NCBI GenBank assembly: GCA_020633295.1
Contig: JACKDW010000002.1
Span: 1,178,001 to 1,242,000 of the forward strand
Source of the DNA: Myxococcales bacterium
GTDB lineage: Bacteria > Myxococcota_A > Polyangia > Nannocystales > Nannocystaceae
DNA length: 64,000 bases
Reading direction: 5' to 3'
Shown here: positions 15,362-24,296 of the stretch, one piece after another
Numbering within the stretch: the first letter of the stretch is position 1
Layout of the letters: every line of letters begins with the position of its first letter
Made by a program: the position numbers and the translations under genes
Notes under the pieces: generated by a model
Databases searched by the model: none
Told to the model about the DNA's origin: nothing
What the model saw: the letters and a program-made list of their open reading frames with translations, nothing else

Positions 15362-16451
15362 ATGGCGTCGTCTTGCGTCGGCGTGTGCTCGCGGCGCGCA
15401 GTCGCTCCACCCCGTGGCGGTAGTAGCTGGCGTCGAGCTCGGCGCCGTAGGCCTTGCGCCCGAGCTGCATAGCCGCGAGGCAGGCGGTGAACAGCCCGCC
15501 GAAGGGTTCCCAGATGACGTCGCCTGGGTCGCTCGCGGCCTCGATCACGCGCGTCATCAAGTCGAGTGGTTTCTGGTTGAGGTGGATGGCCTTGCCCGCG
15601 TCGGTCGTCAATCGCTGCTTCCCCCGCAGCGCCGGGCGGTCCCAGACGTTGGTGACGCCGTGCGGGCAGCGGAACTTCGCGCGCGTGGCCGCCCACTCCG
15701 CGTCGGTCATCGGTCGCGCGCCGTCGGCCGAGAAGTACGGGCGGCCGTCGGGGCGCCCGTGCGCGTTGGCGAAGTCGGCGAGCTTGCGGAACATCGCGAC
15801 CGGCGGCCAGTACCAGAGGTGGCTCTGGTCGAGGTACTTGCGCACCGCGGCGTCCTTGACCCCGCACGCCTCGTTGGCGCGCTTCAGCGGCAAGCCGGCG
15901 CGCCGCCACTCTCGACGCAGCCAGACCTTGAGCGGCAGGTCGTCGACGCGCGCCTGCATGACGTAGTGCACACACAGCTCGCTGACGACCGGGAAGCGCC
16001 GGATCGTGCGCGTGTTGATGTTGCCGGCGATGTGCCCCTTGCCCTTGCTCCACACGTTCGCGTTGACGTAGCGCCAGCCGGCGCGCTCGAGGATCGGGTG
16101 CGCCGCCGCCCAGCCGATCTCGCTGTTCCAGAACCACAGCGTCGTCGCCGGCGTCGCGCGGCGCGACCAGGCCTCAACGTGGGGCGCGTACCAGTCGGGG
16201 AGCCCCGCGTGCGAGCTGGTGTCGCCGTCGAAGCCGAGGACCCCGTAGGCGCCGTCGGAGACGATCACGTCGGGCGTCGGCCACCTCGCGTACTGCTCGA
16301 GGCTGTCCCCGAAGACGACCTGGACGCCGCCGCCAGACCACGCGCGTCGTCGCGGCGGCGGTTCGGGCGGGAGCGCGCGCCCGCGCCCGACCGTGCGGGT
16401 CGACGCGGCCGCGGGGTCGCGGCGGGCGGTGTTTGATGTCTTTTCGGACAT
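15360..16451 (-). CDS. Site-specific DNA methyltransferase (N4-cytosine or N6-adenine type)
   Basis: 363 aa. After a basic disordered N-terminus (about 40 aa) the catalytic motif IV is SDGAYG (about residue 64) in place of the usual DPPY/SPPY, with VVFGDSLEQ just before it. The SAM-binding motif I, VIWEPFGGLFTACLAA, lies near the C-terminus, so the order is that of beta-type enzymes. In between, ATTLWFWNSEIGWAAAHPIL and NVWSKGKGHIAGNINT are distinctive for a type II methyltransferase subgroup. Target recognition presumably lies at about 160-260. No restriction nuclease is beside it. It follows the methyltransferase-specificity fusion by 25 bp and is probably co-transcribed. Confidence 0.85.
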   Translation of the reverse strand: MSEKTSNTARRDPAAASTRTVGRGRALPPEPPPRRRAWSGGGVQVVFGDSLEQYARWPTPDVIVSDGAYGVLGFDGDTSSHAGLPDWYAPHVEAWSRRATPATTLWFWNSEIGWAAAHPILERAGWRYVNANVWSKGKGHIAGNINTRTIRRFPVVSELCVHYVMQARVDDLPLKVWLRREWRRAGLPLKRANEACGVKDAAVRKYLDQSHLWYWPPVAMFRKLADFANAHGRPDGRPYFSADGARPMTDAEWAATRAKFRCPHGVTNVWDRPALRGKQRLTTDAGKAIHLNQKPLDLMTRVIEAASDPGDVIWEPFGGLFTACLAAMQLGRKAYGAELDASYYRHGVERLRAASTRRRKTTP

Positions 16452-16476
16452 GTGACGATCTCCTGGCGCGGGTCGA

Positions 16477-18987
16477 TCACGGCGCGAGGTGACGGAGCAG
16501 GGCGCCTCGCGCCTCCGCGTCGGCCGCGTCGAGCGCCTCGCGGTGCTCGATCTGCGCGTCCACGTGGGCGACGACGTCAGCGACGCGTTCTCGGTCGTGC
16601 GGGATCGGCACGAGCAGGTCGCGGACGTGCTGCGGCTCGATGTGCTGCTGGATCGCGCCGTACTCGTTGCGGCTGAGCTGATCCTGGGCGAAGGCGCTCT
16701 GCAGGTAGGCGTAGAGGTAGGCGCGCGTGAAGGGGTCGGGCGCGCGCACGCGGATCATGTCGTCGCTGACGAGCGCGCCGTCGTGCTTGCGCGTGACGAT
16801 CGAGACGCGCCCGACGCTGCCCGAGCGCGAGATCAGGATGTCGCCTCGGCGCACGCGGATGGCGGCGAGCGTCCGTCGCTGGCGCTCATCGGCGCGGCCG
16901 GTGTCGAGGTGCTTGACGCTGTCGGACTTCTCCTGCTGGATGGCCGACGGCGTGAAGTACGGCTCGATCGCGGCTCCGCGCGCGCGCGCGTCGGCGAGCT
17001 CGACGGGCGCGACGATCAGCGGCTCGCTGCGCAGGCGCGGGCCCTTGAACACGCGGAGCGCGGGGTGCAGCTCGGCGAGCGGCAGCACGGCCCAGCCGGC
17101 GCGCTCGTCGAGCTGCATGACCGCGCGCAGCGTCGCGTTGAGGCTGGGGAGGAAGGCCTGCGGGTTGACGCGCAGCTCGTCGTCGAGCTGCCCGCGGCGG
17201 ATCGTGAAGGCGTGCTCCGAGGCTGGCGCTTCGCGTCGCGCAGCGAAGGCCCGCGCGATGCTCGTGAGGTCCTCCTCGAGCTCGGGCAGCGGCGCGCCCT
17301 GGGCGTCGCGGCGATAGATCGGCAAGCCCTCGCTGTCCTGTCCGACCTTGTGCGAGACCGCCATGAAGATCCGCTCGTCGTCGTCGGGCTGTTCGTCGAG
17401 GAGCCGCTTGCGCGCGACGACCAGGCACGTGCGGACGCCGGTGTGCGGCTGGAAGGTGTGTCGGTGACAATTGATGACCGCGAGCAGCTGGCAGCGTCGC
17501 AGCAGCAGGCGACGCGCGGGCAGGTAGGTCGCGGTGTCGAGGAAGCTCTTGGGCAGCACGACGGCGAGCCGCCCGCCGGGCGCGAGCCAATCCACGCAGC
17601 GTTCGAAGAACAGCAGCTCGGGGGGGACGCCCTCGCTGACGAGCGCGTCCCCGGGCTCGTGGCCGCGCTGGGTCTCGACCCAGCGATGGCCGCAGGCGAA
17701 GCGGCGCAGCGTCTCGGGCTGCGAGATCTTGCCCTCGCCGACGCCGGCGAAGGGCGGGTTGGTCAGGATCACCGTGGGGCGCGAGGGCCCGGCGAGCTCG
17801 AGCAGCTTCGGGTCCAGCGCGTCGTACTCGCCGAGCCCGTCGCCCTGGGTCACGCGGGCCGCTGGCGCCCCGCTGAGGATCATCGCCGCGCGCGCGATCT
17901 TGACGAGGCGCCGGCTGATGTCGCTCATGTGCAGTCGCGCGGCGAAGGTCTCGAGTCGGCGCGCGCGCGCCTCGGGATCGCGCTCGCGCGCCCGCAGCTC
18001 CGCGCGGACATGTCGGAGCGCGGCGCTCAGGAACCCGCCGCTGCCGCCGGCCGGATCGAGCACGACGTCGTCCTCGCGCGGGGCGACGAGCGTGACGAGC
18101 AGGCGCGTGACGAGCGGGTTCGTGAAGAACTGGCCGCGCTTTCGCTTCATGTGCCGCGCGGTGTACTCCTCGTACGCGCGGCCGATGATGTCGGGATCCA
18201 CGACGTCGTCGCGCGCGGGGTCGGGGACGACGCGGTAGGGCTGCAGCGCGACGACGACATCACAGAGCGCGCGCGGCCCGACGGAGATCCGCTCGTGCGC
18301 GCGAAACAACGTCGGGTGCTCGGCCTTGACCGCGTCGAAGAGCGCCGAGATCCGGGCCGCGACGGCGCTGCGACCGGTCGCGCAGCGGAACTCCTGCGGC
18401 GCGCAGCGGAACTCGAGCGGTCGATGGACCTGTCGCTCGTCATGGGCCTTGGCGAGCAGCACGCGGACCATGTCCATGGCGAGGTCCTCCTCGTCGCTCT
18501 CCGAGCCGCGGCCGTGGAGGCGATCATGGCAGCGACGCAGCAGCGCCGTGACGTCGCCAGGGGGGCGCAGCGCGGCGCGCTCGCGCGGACCGAGCGTGTC
18601 CCAAGAGTCACCACACGCAGGGAGCCCTGGCCACGGCGCGAGCTCGGCGTGCGCGTCGTCGACGACGCGGCGGACGATGTCGAGGGGCTCGGCGAGCGCC
18701 TCGTCTTCGCGCGCGGTGAACAGGAAGCCGCCGCTGGCGCCGAGCTCTACGAGCGCTTGGTGAAGTCGCGCGCGCGCGTCCTCGCGCGCGGGGCCATAAT
18801 CGCCGCGCGCCGCGTCCAGGTGGACGCCGACGAGCCGCGGAGGCCTGCGTCCCGCGCCGTCGCGGACCACGACGCGTCCAGGGTCCGGAAATTGGATCTG
18901 CCTCATCGGATAGCCGAGCTCGTCGAGGAGCAGCCGCAGCAGCGCGCGCTGCTCTCGCGGGAGGTCCTGGCGTCGCGGGCCGGGCAT
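16477..18987 (-). CDS. Fused type I-like DNA methyltransferase and specificity protein (HsdM-HsdS)
   Basis: 836 aa from ATG 18987 (MPGPRRQDLPREQR), chosen because the upstream open sequence is not protein-like. Residues about 12-100 resemble the N-terminal domain of type I R subunits (LLRLLLDELGYPMRQIQFP) but lack a visible PD-(D/E)xK triad. The N6-adenine methylase core has GQFFTNPLVTRLL, motif I VLDPAGGSGGFLSAAL and motif IV TNPPFAGVG. Residues about 590-836 look like one HsdS target-recognition half (RRGDILISRSGSVGRVSIVT, DDMIRVRAPD, then a helical end). With the next gene it forms a two-methyltransferase locus with no recognisable nuclease or HsdR. Confidence 0.85.
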   Translation of the reverse strand: MPGPRRQDLPREQRALLRLLLDELGYPMRQIQFPDPGRVVVRDGAGRRPPRLVGVHLDAARGDYGPAREDARARLHQALVELGASGGFLFTAREDEALAEPLDIVRRVVDDAHAELAPWPGLPACGDSWDTLGPRERAALRPPGDVTALLRRCHDRLHGRGSESDEEDLAMDMVRVLLAKAHDERQVHRPLEFRCAPQEFRCATGRSAVAARISALFDAVKAEHPTLFRAHERISVGPRALCDVVVALQPYRVVPDPARDDVVDPDIIGRAYEEYTARHMKRKRGQFFTNPLVTRLLVTLVAPREDDVVLDPAGGSGGFLSAALRHVRAELRARERDPEARARRLETFAARLHMSDISRRLVKIARAAMILSGAPAARVTQGDGLGEYDALDPKLLELAGPSRPTVILTNPPFAGVGEGKISQPETLRRFACGHRWVETQRGHEPGDALVSEGVPPELLFFERCVDWLAPGGRLAVVLPKSFLDTATYLPARRLLLRRCQLLAVINCHRHTFQPHTGVRTCLVVARKRLLDEQPDDDERIFMAVSHKVGQDSEGLPIYRRDAQGAPLPELEEDLTSIARAFAARREAPASEHAFTIRRGQLDDELRVNPQAFLPSLNATLRAVMQLDERAGWAVLPLAELHPALRVFKGPRLRSEPLIVAPVELADARARGAAIEPYFTPSAIQQEKSDSVKHLDTGRADERQRRTLAAIRVRRGDILISRSGSVGRVSIVTRKHDGALVSDDMIRVRAPDPFTRAYLYAYLQSAFAQDQLSRNEYGAIQQHIEPQHVRDLLVPIPHDRERVADVVAHVDAQIEHREALDAADAEARGALLRHLAP

Positions 18988-19338
18988 GCGCGCGCCGAAC
19001 CTACTACAACGGCACTTGAGCGACACATGCGGGTGCAGGTGATGCGTCGGAGATGAAAGAGACCGCAGGCTCGAGCGCTCCGTCCTCGTGTGATGCGCCG
19101 AAGACTCGCATCCGCGACGACCGGCGCCCGTCACTCCAGCAGACGCGGACATGGGCTCGGGAGATCATCGACCTCGACGGCCCCGACGGCCCCCATCGAG
19201 CCCTATCTCGTCGTGTTGGGGCGAGGACTCGAGGGCTGGGGCCTCGTGCTCGTCGCCGTCGACGACGAGGGCGACACCTCGGTCCCCATCATGCGATCGA
19301 GGGGGCACATGGACGGCACATGGAAGGGGCCCGATAAG
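18988..19338. other. Intergenic region between the methyltransferase operon and tmRNA
   Basis: About 350 bp. Three overlapping short plus-strand frames run through it to about 19355, into the tmRNA terminator. One contains YLVVLGRGLEGWGLVLVAVD, which looks vaguely protein-like, but no start codon with a ribosome binding site is convincing and none is called. The minus-strand promoter of the methyltransferase operon should lie here but was not identified. Confidence 0.4.
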
Positions 19339-19369
19339 AAAAACGACAGCTAGGTGACCCTAGCTGCCG
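19339..19369 (-). terminator. Rho-independent terminator of tmRNA
   Basis: On the minus strand an 11-bp stem (plus positions 19359-19369 with 19344-19354, one G-U pair) with a 4-nt loop, followed by five U (plus A run 19339-19343). It begins 10 bp beyond the tmRNA 3' end. Confidence 0.88.
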
Positions 19370-19378
19370 TTTTGGTTG

Positions 19379-19741
19379 TGGAGGCGCCGGGAGTCGAACC
19401 CGGGTCCGGAAGCCCTAACTTGCGACTTCTACGTGCGTAGTCGATAGATTTGAGATTTGAGGTCAGGTCTCGCCCACCGACAGGCTTTCGCTGACCCGAT
19501 CCCCTTGTGTCTCGCGGGTCCGGCCGGGGCATCCGGACCCACCAGCTCCTGTAATGACACCCCTGGCCCTACTGGAGCGCCTCGGGCAGGGGCGTCGCGG
19601 TTAATTAAGCCGCGATGGCCAAACGGCCGTAGTTGCTGTCGTTGGCAACTGTGTTTCTCACTCTGTTTTGGCGTGGTTGAGTGAGCCCCACGGCACGCGA
19701 TCTACAAGCTGAAAAACCCCCGTCGAAGCCGGTACACCCCC
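19379..19741 (-). ncRNA. ssrA: Transfer-messenger RNA (tmRNA)
   Basis: Rescues stalled ribosomes by acting as both tRNA and mRNA. The 5' end begins GGGGGTG and continues into GGCTTCGACGGGGG, and the 3' end is CGCCTCC plus discriminator A, pairing fully with the 5' end; the T arm is CCGGG/CCCGG with TTCGACT. The internal frame encodes the tag ANDSNYGRLAIAA followed by TAA TTAA. Length is about 363 nt, normal for a one-piece tmRNA. CCA is not encoded. It has its own promoter-like sequence and a good terminator. Confidence 0.97.
19605..19646 (-). other. tmRNA proteolysis-tag reading frame
   Basis: Thirteen codons starting with the resume codon GCC (19644-19646) encode ANDSNYGRLAIAA, then TAA (19605-19607). 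The ANDxNY start is classic; the end is AIAA instead of the common ALAA, still a hydrophobic AA terminus suited to ClpXP-type recognition. Confidence 0.95.
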
Positions 19742-19782
19742 GTGGTGCGGGACGTTGCGCGGCGGCTTGGCCGCGTCTCCCC

Positions 19783-19811
19783 AGTATGGGGTCGTCCCTG
19801 ACGGGGCGCAA
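19783..19811 (-). promoter_or_regulatory. Sigma-70-type promoter of ssrA
   Basis: Minus strand: TTGCGC (19806-19811), a 17-bp spacer and CATACT (19783-19788). It would start transcription about 35 nt before the mature tmRNA 5' end, consistent with a precursor trimmed by RNase P. Confidence 0.5.
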
Positions 19812-19883
19812 GCGGGCCGTCGGTGCGCCGTTCGCGTCGTCGATGGCGCGAGGTCGATCGAGTTTTGGTAGGTTTTCTGGGCT

Positions 19884-20810
19884 ATGGCCATGTCCCCCAC
19901 GATCACTCGACGACTCTCGCGTCCTGGCGCGAACGATCGGGGGCAAGGCGCGAAGCGGGCCTACGTGGTCGTGCTCGCGGGCGAGCGAATGGGCGAGTGC
20001 TTCACGCTCAACGCCGGCCGCACGACGATCGGGCGCGGGGTCACGACCGACATCCGGATCAACGACGAGGGAATATCCCGCACCCACGCGGCCGTCCTGC
20101 ATGAGGACGACGTGTACTACTTGACCGACGCCGGCTCGACGAACGGCACCTTCGCCAACGGCGATCGGGTGACGCGCTACCCGCTGCGGGAGGGCGATCG
20201 GATTCAGCTCGGCGCCTCGAGCGTGCTGCGGTTCACCTATCAGCTCGAGCGCAGCGAGGAGCCGCAGCGGGTGCAGTACGAGACCGCGCTGCGCGATCCG
20301 CTGACGGGGCTGTTTAATCGCAGCTACCTGCGCAACCGGCTCGAGAGCGACGTCGCGTCGGCGCTGCGCCACGGGAAGCCGCTGTCGCTGGTCGTGTTTG
20401 ATCCCGACCAGCTGACGGAGATCACGGCCGAGCACGGCGAGCGGGCGGCTGGCCGCGCGCTCCGAGAGCTCGCGCGGCACGTTCGCGAGATCACGAGGAG
20501 AGATGATCTTTTGGCCAGGTGGAGCCGGGACGGCTTCGCGCTGGTCTGTCGCGAGGTCGACGCGCTGCGGGCGGCGCGGGCGGCGACGCGGATCCGTGAG
20601 TCCGTCGCCGCGCGGCGCTTCGCGGACGAGTCCGGGCGCGAGCACGCGATCACGGTGTCGCTGGGCGTCGCGGACCTCGGGATGCTGCGCGAGCCCACAG
20701 CGGAGGCGCTGGCGGAGGCGGCCGACACCGCGCTGTTCGTCGCCAAGCGCAACGGCCAGAACCGCGTCGAGATCTACGACCCAGAGAACGAACCAACGCG
20801 TCACGTGTAG
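19884..20810 (+). CDS. FHA domain protein with degenerate GGDEF domain
   Basis: 308 aa, cytoplasmic. FHA domain at about residues 25-125 (TTIGRGVTTDIRI, ISRTHAAVL, TDAGSTNGTFANG), which binds phosphothreonine. A GGDEF-fold domain spans about 130-300 (RDPLTGLFNRSYLRNRLESD, then SLGVADLG, AEAADTALFVAKRNGQNRV). The active-site loop reads WSRDGF where GGDEF or GGEEF is expected, so diguanylate cyclase activity is probably lost; no RxxD inhibitory site is evident. It may sense Ser/Thr kinase signalling, and such a kinase is encoded in this window, though no direct link is shown. It is divergent from tmRNA. Confidence 0.9.
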   Translation: MAMSPTITRRLSRPGANDRGQGAKRAYVVVLAGERMGECFTLNAGRTTIGRGVTTDIRINDEGISRTHAAVLHEDDVYYLTDAGSTNGTFANGDRVTRYPLREGDRIQLGASSVLRFTYQLERSEEPQRVQYETALRDPLTGLFNRSYLRNRLESDVASALRHGKPLSLVVFDPDQLTEITAEHGERAAGRALRELARHVREITRRDDLLARWSRDGFALVCREVDALRAARAATRIRESVAARRFADESGREHAITVSLGVADLGMLREPTAEALAEAADTALFVAKRNGQNRVEIYDPENEPTRHV

Positions 20811-20835
20811 CCGCGACCGCGCGAGCCAGGGCACC

Positions 20836-23277
20836 ATGCAGACCGAGAATCAACGCGCGCTTCGCCGCCTGTCCCTTCGCCCGTTCGGGGCGCTCTTGTT
20901 CGTGTCCGTCGCGGCGCTCGTGACGGGGTGCCGCGCGGACGGCAACACGCCGCCGCTCTACACGGAGGCGCCGCCGGCCCAGTCGGCGGTGGAGACGCCC
21001 GAGCAGCAGGCGCCCGAGGAGTCGACGGACGGGCGCGCGCTGTGGTTCCGCGGCGGGGACGGGCGCGCGGCGATCCTGGCGCGCGAGCGCAACGATCACG
21101 AGGGCGCCGTCGCGCTGCTCGATCGCCTGCTCACGCGCGAGGAGCTGTCGGCGCGGGACCGGGCGGCGGCGCTGTGGCTGCGCGGGCTCGAGGATCTACG
21201 CGAGGATCAATTTGAGCGCGCGGCCGAGCGCTTCGCGGCGGCGCGACGCGATCCGTCGATGGCGGCCGTCGAGGGCCGCCTGCGCGTGCTCGAGGCGCAG
21301 GCGCGGCTCGACGCGGGCGATCCCGCCGCCGCGCTCGAGCTGGTGCGCGAGCTGCCGAACGAGGGCGCGCTCGCCAGCACGATATTGATCATCCAGGCCG
21401 ACGCGCTGCAGCGGACCAACCAGGAGGACGAGGCGCTCGCGCGCTACGCCGAGTTCCTGCGCCGGTTCTCGGCCGACGCTCGTCGTCACGAGGTGCGCGT
21501 CAAGCAGGCGCGTCTGTACCTGCGCCATCGACCCGATGACCCCGAAGCCCAGCGACAGGCGCTGGAGCTCTACGAGCGGCTGATGCTCGACGTGCCGCTC
21601 AGCGACTACGCGGCCGAGGCGGCGGAGCGCGCGCCGGAGCTGCGCGCGAAGCTGCCCCAGCCGCGCTCGCGCGCGCAGGCGAGCGAGGCCGAGCGCCGCG
21701 TCGCGCTGGCGACGATCGAGAGCGAGCTCAAGCGCGGGCGCTACGCGTCGACGATCACCGACGTCGACGCGTTCCTCAAGCGCGGCGGGCTCGCGGCCGG
21801 CGAGAAGTGCGAGGCGCTGTACCTCAAGGCGAGCGCGGTGTTCAAGCAGCGCAAGCGCGCGAAGGCCCGACCGGTGTATGACCTCGCGGCCAGGCAGTGC
21901 AAGAAGGCCGGCGAGGAGCACGTCACGACGCTCGTCAAGTCGCGCTACCAGTCGGCGCGGGGTCGCTACGCCGAGGGTGCGTACAGCAAGGCGGCGCGGG
22001 CGTTCGAAGCGCTGGCGCGTGACTTCGCCGATCACAGCTACGCCGACGACGGTCTCGTGCTGGCGGGGGAGTCATGGGCGGAGGCCGGCGACCACGCGCG
22101 CGAGCGCAAGGCTTACGAGCGCTCGATCGCGGAGCACCCGGACGGCGACATGGCCCAAGAGGCGCGTCGCCGGCTGATCGTGCTGGCGTTCACCGACGGC
22201 CGCCACGAGGATGTCCTGTCGCTGACCGATGACCCGGCGCGCGCCGGCGCGACGGGCGTCGACCTCGGCAAGCTGCTGTACTTCCGCGGCCGCGCGCTGC
22301 AGAAGCTCGACCGCGCGAGCGAGGCGGAGGACGCGTGGGTCGCCGCGAGCGAGGCGGCGCCGCTGAGCTACGTCAGCGTGCAGGCGCTCTCGCGGCTGCG
22401 CGAGGTCGGAGAGGCCGCGCTCGCGCGCGGCGTCGCGGTGCTCGAGGGCGCCGGCGAGGGCGCGGCGCCGGTGGCCTCGCTCGCGCTCCCGGAGGGCGAC
22501 GCGGCGGCGCGCGCTCAGCTGCTCGCGAGCCTGGGGCTGGGCGAGGAGGCCGCCGAGGAGCTGCAGGAGGGCGGCGTCGGCGGGTGGCCGGCGGCGGCGG
22601 TGCTGGCCCAGGCGGGTCAGTGGTCGGCGTCGCAGCGCGCGCTCGGGCGCGTCGGCGCGAGCTGGCGTGAGGCGGCCCCGGTCGCCAACCGCGAGCTCTG
22701 GGCGCTCGCGCACCCGAAGGCCTTCGGCGAGCTGGTCGACGTCGGCGAGCGAGAGCACGGGCTGCCCAAGCTGCTGACCTACGCGATCATGCAGACCGAG
22801 AGTCGCTTCGACCCCGGCGCGACGTCGTGGGCCGGCGCGCGCGGGCTCGTGCAGCTCATGCCGGCGACCGCGAAGGGGGCGGCGAACAAGCTCGGCCTCG
22901 AGGGCTTCGATCCCCAGCGGCTCTACGAGCCCGCGTTTAACCTGTCGATTGGGCAATATCATCTCGCGCAGCTCGTGCGCCGCTTCGGGGGTGATGACGC
23001 GGCGGTGCCGCTGGCGATCCCGAGCTACAACGCGGGCGCGGGCGCGGTCCAGCGCTGGCTCAAGGAGCGCGGCGCGCTCGACTTCGACTTGTTCATCGAG
23101 ACGATCCCCTTCGACGAGACGCGCAAGTACACGCAGTCCGTGCTCGGGCGCTGGATGGCCTATCGCTGGACGCACGGCGGCGAGGAGCAGGCGTCGCGCC
23201 GGATCCCGTATGTCCCGCTCGCGCTGCCCACGGCCGCGACGTCGAGGCAGGACGACGACGACGATGACGCGAAGTAG
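20836..23277 (+). CDS. slt: Lytic murein transglycosylase lipoprotein with TPR region (Slt type)
   Basis: 813 aa from ATG 20836; this start leads into a signal peptide with lipobox (VAALVTGC). Residues 60-620 are helical repeats of TPR character. The SLT domain at about 630-780 shows YAIMQTESRFDPGATSWAGA with the catalytic Glu, GLVQLMPATAKG, NLSIGQYHL and IPSYNAGAGAVQRW. It cleaves peptidoglycan glycan strands to 1,6-anhydro ends. It is larger than E. coli Slt because of the long repeat region, and ends in a poly-Asp tail. It follows the FHA-GGDEF gene by 25 bp, so they may share a transcript. Confidence 0.92.
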   Translation: MQTENQRALRRLSLRPFGALLFVSVAALVTGCRADGNTPPLYTEAPPAQSAVETPEQQAPEESTDGRALWFRGGDGRAAILARERNDHEGAVALLDRLLTREELSARDRAAALWLRGLEDLREDQFERAAERFAAARRDPSMAAVEGRLRVLEAQARLDAGDPAAALELVRELPNEGALASTILIIQADALQRTNQEDEALARYAEFLRRFSADARRHEVRVKQARLYLRHRPDDPEAQRQALELYERLMLDVPLSDYAAEAAERAPELRAKLPQPRSRAQASEAERRVALATIESELKRGRYASTITDVDAFLKRGGLAAGEKCEALYLKASAVFKQRKRAKARPVYDLAARQCKKAGEEHVTTLVKSRYQSARGRYAEGAYSKAARAFEALARDFADHSYADDGLVLAGESWAEAGDHARERKAYERSIAEHPDGDMAQEARRRLIVLAFTDGRHEDVLSLTDDPARAGATGVDLGKLLYFRGRALQKLDRASEAEDAWVAASEAAPLSYVSVQALSRLREVGEAALARGVAVLEGAGEGAAPVASLALPEGDAAARAQLLASLGLGEEAAEELQEGGVGGWPAAAVLAQAGQWSASQRALGRVGASWREAAPVANRELWALAHPKAFGELVDVGEREHGLPKLLTYAIMQTESRFDPGATSWAGARGLVQLMPATAKGAANKLGLEGFDPQRLYEPAFNLSIGQYHLAQLVRRFGGDDAAVPLAIPSYNAGAGAVQRWLKERGALDFDLFIETIPFDETRKYTQSVLGRWMAYRWTHGGEEQASRRIPYVPLALPTAATSRQDDDDDDAK

Positions 23278-23321
23278 CGGCTCGGTCGATGACGACGCGG
23301 TGACCAAGGCGCGGGCGCGCG

Positions 23322-24116
23322 TCAGGTCATGCGCGGCGAGGGCAGCTTCTTCGGATCTGGACCTGGCCCCGCGGCCATGCGCTCCTCTTGCAGCTTGCGC
23401 TCCATGCTGCGGATCTTCGCCGTGAAGAACGCCTCGGCGCCCGCGTAGAGGCACACGAAGGTCCAGACCGGCGAGAGGTGCGTGATCCAGGCGAGGCTCC
23501 AGACCGCGAACACGAGCGAGGCGCGGCCGATGTCGCCGTTGAGCAGCTGCCCGGTGCCAGGCAAGAACAGGCTGAGGAGGCCGGCGGTCGCGGGCAGGCG
23601 CGGCTCTTCTTCTTCGAAGGGCGCGAGCGCGGTCTCCTCGTTGTCGAGGCGCGCGAGGAGGTTGTGCTCGCCGAGCTCGTGGGCGGACGCGCGGAACTCG
23701 GCCTCGAGCTCGGCCTTGGTCTCGGGCGTGACGCTGTAGCAGGTCACGGCGCCGGCGCTCGCGAGCAGCGCGCCCGCCTGCCGCATGCTCTCGAGCGCGG
23801 TCTCGGCGTCCTGCATCGGCACGCCGAGGGCGCGCGCCGTCGACTCGACCGTCAAGAAGTCGACGCGCGGATCGGCGAGCAGCGCGAGCGCTCGCGTGTC
23901 GAGCCCGCTCTGCGGAGCTGCTTGTTCATGCACGGCGAGCGCCGTGGGAGCGGCCGAGTGATCCCACCCGACGCCGTGGGGGACAGGCGCGTAGGAGGGC
24001 GTCGTGGGCACCAGCGCGGTGCTCTCTTGCGCCGGGTCGAGCGTACCGCCATCGCGCGCGTGTCGCCGTAGATTGCGCAGCACTCGGCGTCCTTTGGTCG
24101 GTCTCAGGCGAGACAT
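23322..24116 (-). CDS. Membrane protein with TM2-like C-terminus, unknown function
   Basis: 264 aa. A basic N-terminus and disordered Pro/Thr stretch precede a helical domain at about 65-150 (LLADPRVDFLTVESTARAL, TALESMRQAGALL). Two or three hydrophobic segments follow at about 175-235 (TAGLLSLFLPGTGQLLNGD, ASLVFAVWSLAWITHL, VWTFVCLYAGAEAFF). The PGTGQLLNGD segment followed by a second helix resembles TM2-domain proteins. The C-terminus is charged. Convergent with the transglycosylase gene (44 bp apart). Confidence 0.7.
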   Translation of the reverse strand: MSRLRPTKGRRVLRNLRRHARDGGTLDPAQESTALVPTTPSYAPVPHGVGWDHSAAPTALAVHEQAAPQSGLDTRALALLADPRVDFLTVESTARALGVPMQDAETALESMRQAGALLASAGAVTCYSVTPETKAELEAEFRASAHELGEHNLLARLDNEETALAPFEEEEPRLPATAGLLSLFLPGTGQLLNGDIGRASLVFAVWSLAWITHLSPVWTFVCLYAGAEAFFTAKIRSMERKLQEERMAAGPGPDPKKLPSPRMT

Positions 24117-24296
24117 GAGCGTCGATCCAAGACTACACGATCCGCTGTCAATTGCCCGCTGGCGGCGATTCTACGCTCCTGGGTGATCGTGAGCATGAAT
24201 TGGGAGATCGCAAGCGACGCCGGCTGTGTGCGCGCGCCCGCGGCGGGGCGCCGTTTCGCGCGACACCGGTTCGGCGTCCGGTTCGCCCGACGGCGG

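Noticed and set aside
16489..19056. An 855-codon plus-strand frame
   Set aside because: Antisense to the methyltransferase-specificity fusion; low-complexity Arg/Glu/Val sequence with no motif.
19053..19357. Three overlapping small plus-strand frames before tmRNA
   Set aside because: All run into the tmRNA terminator, none has a convincing start, and only one has a short protein-like stretch.
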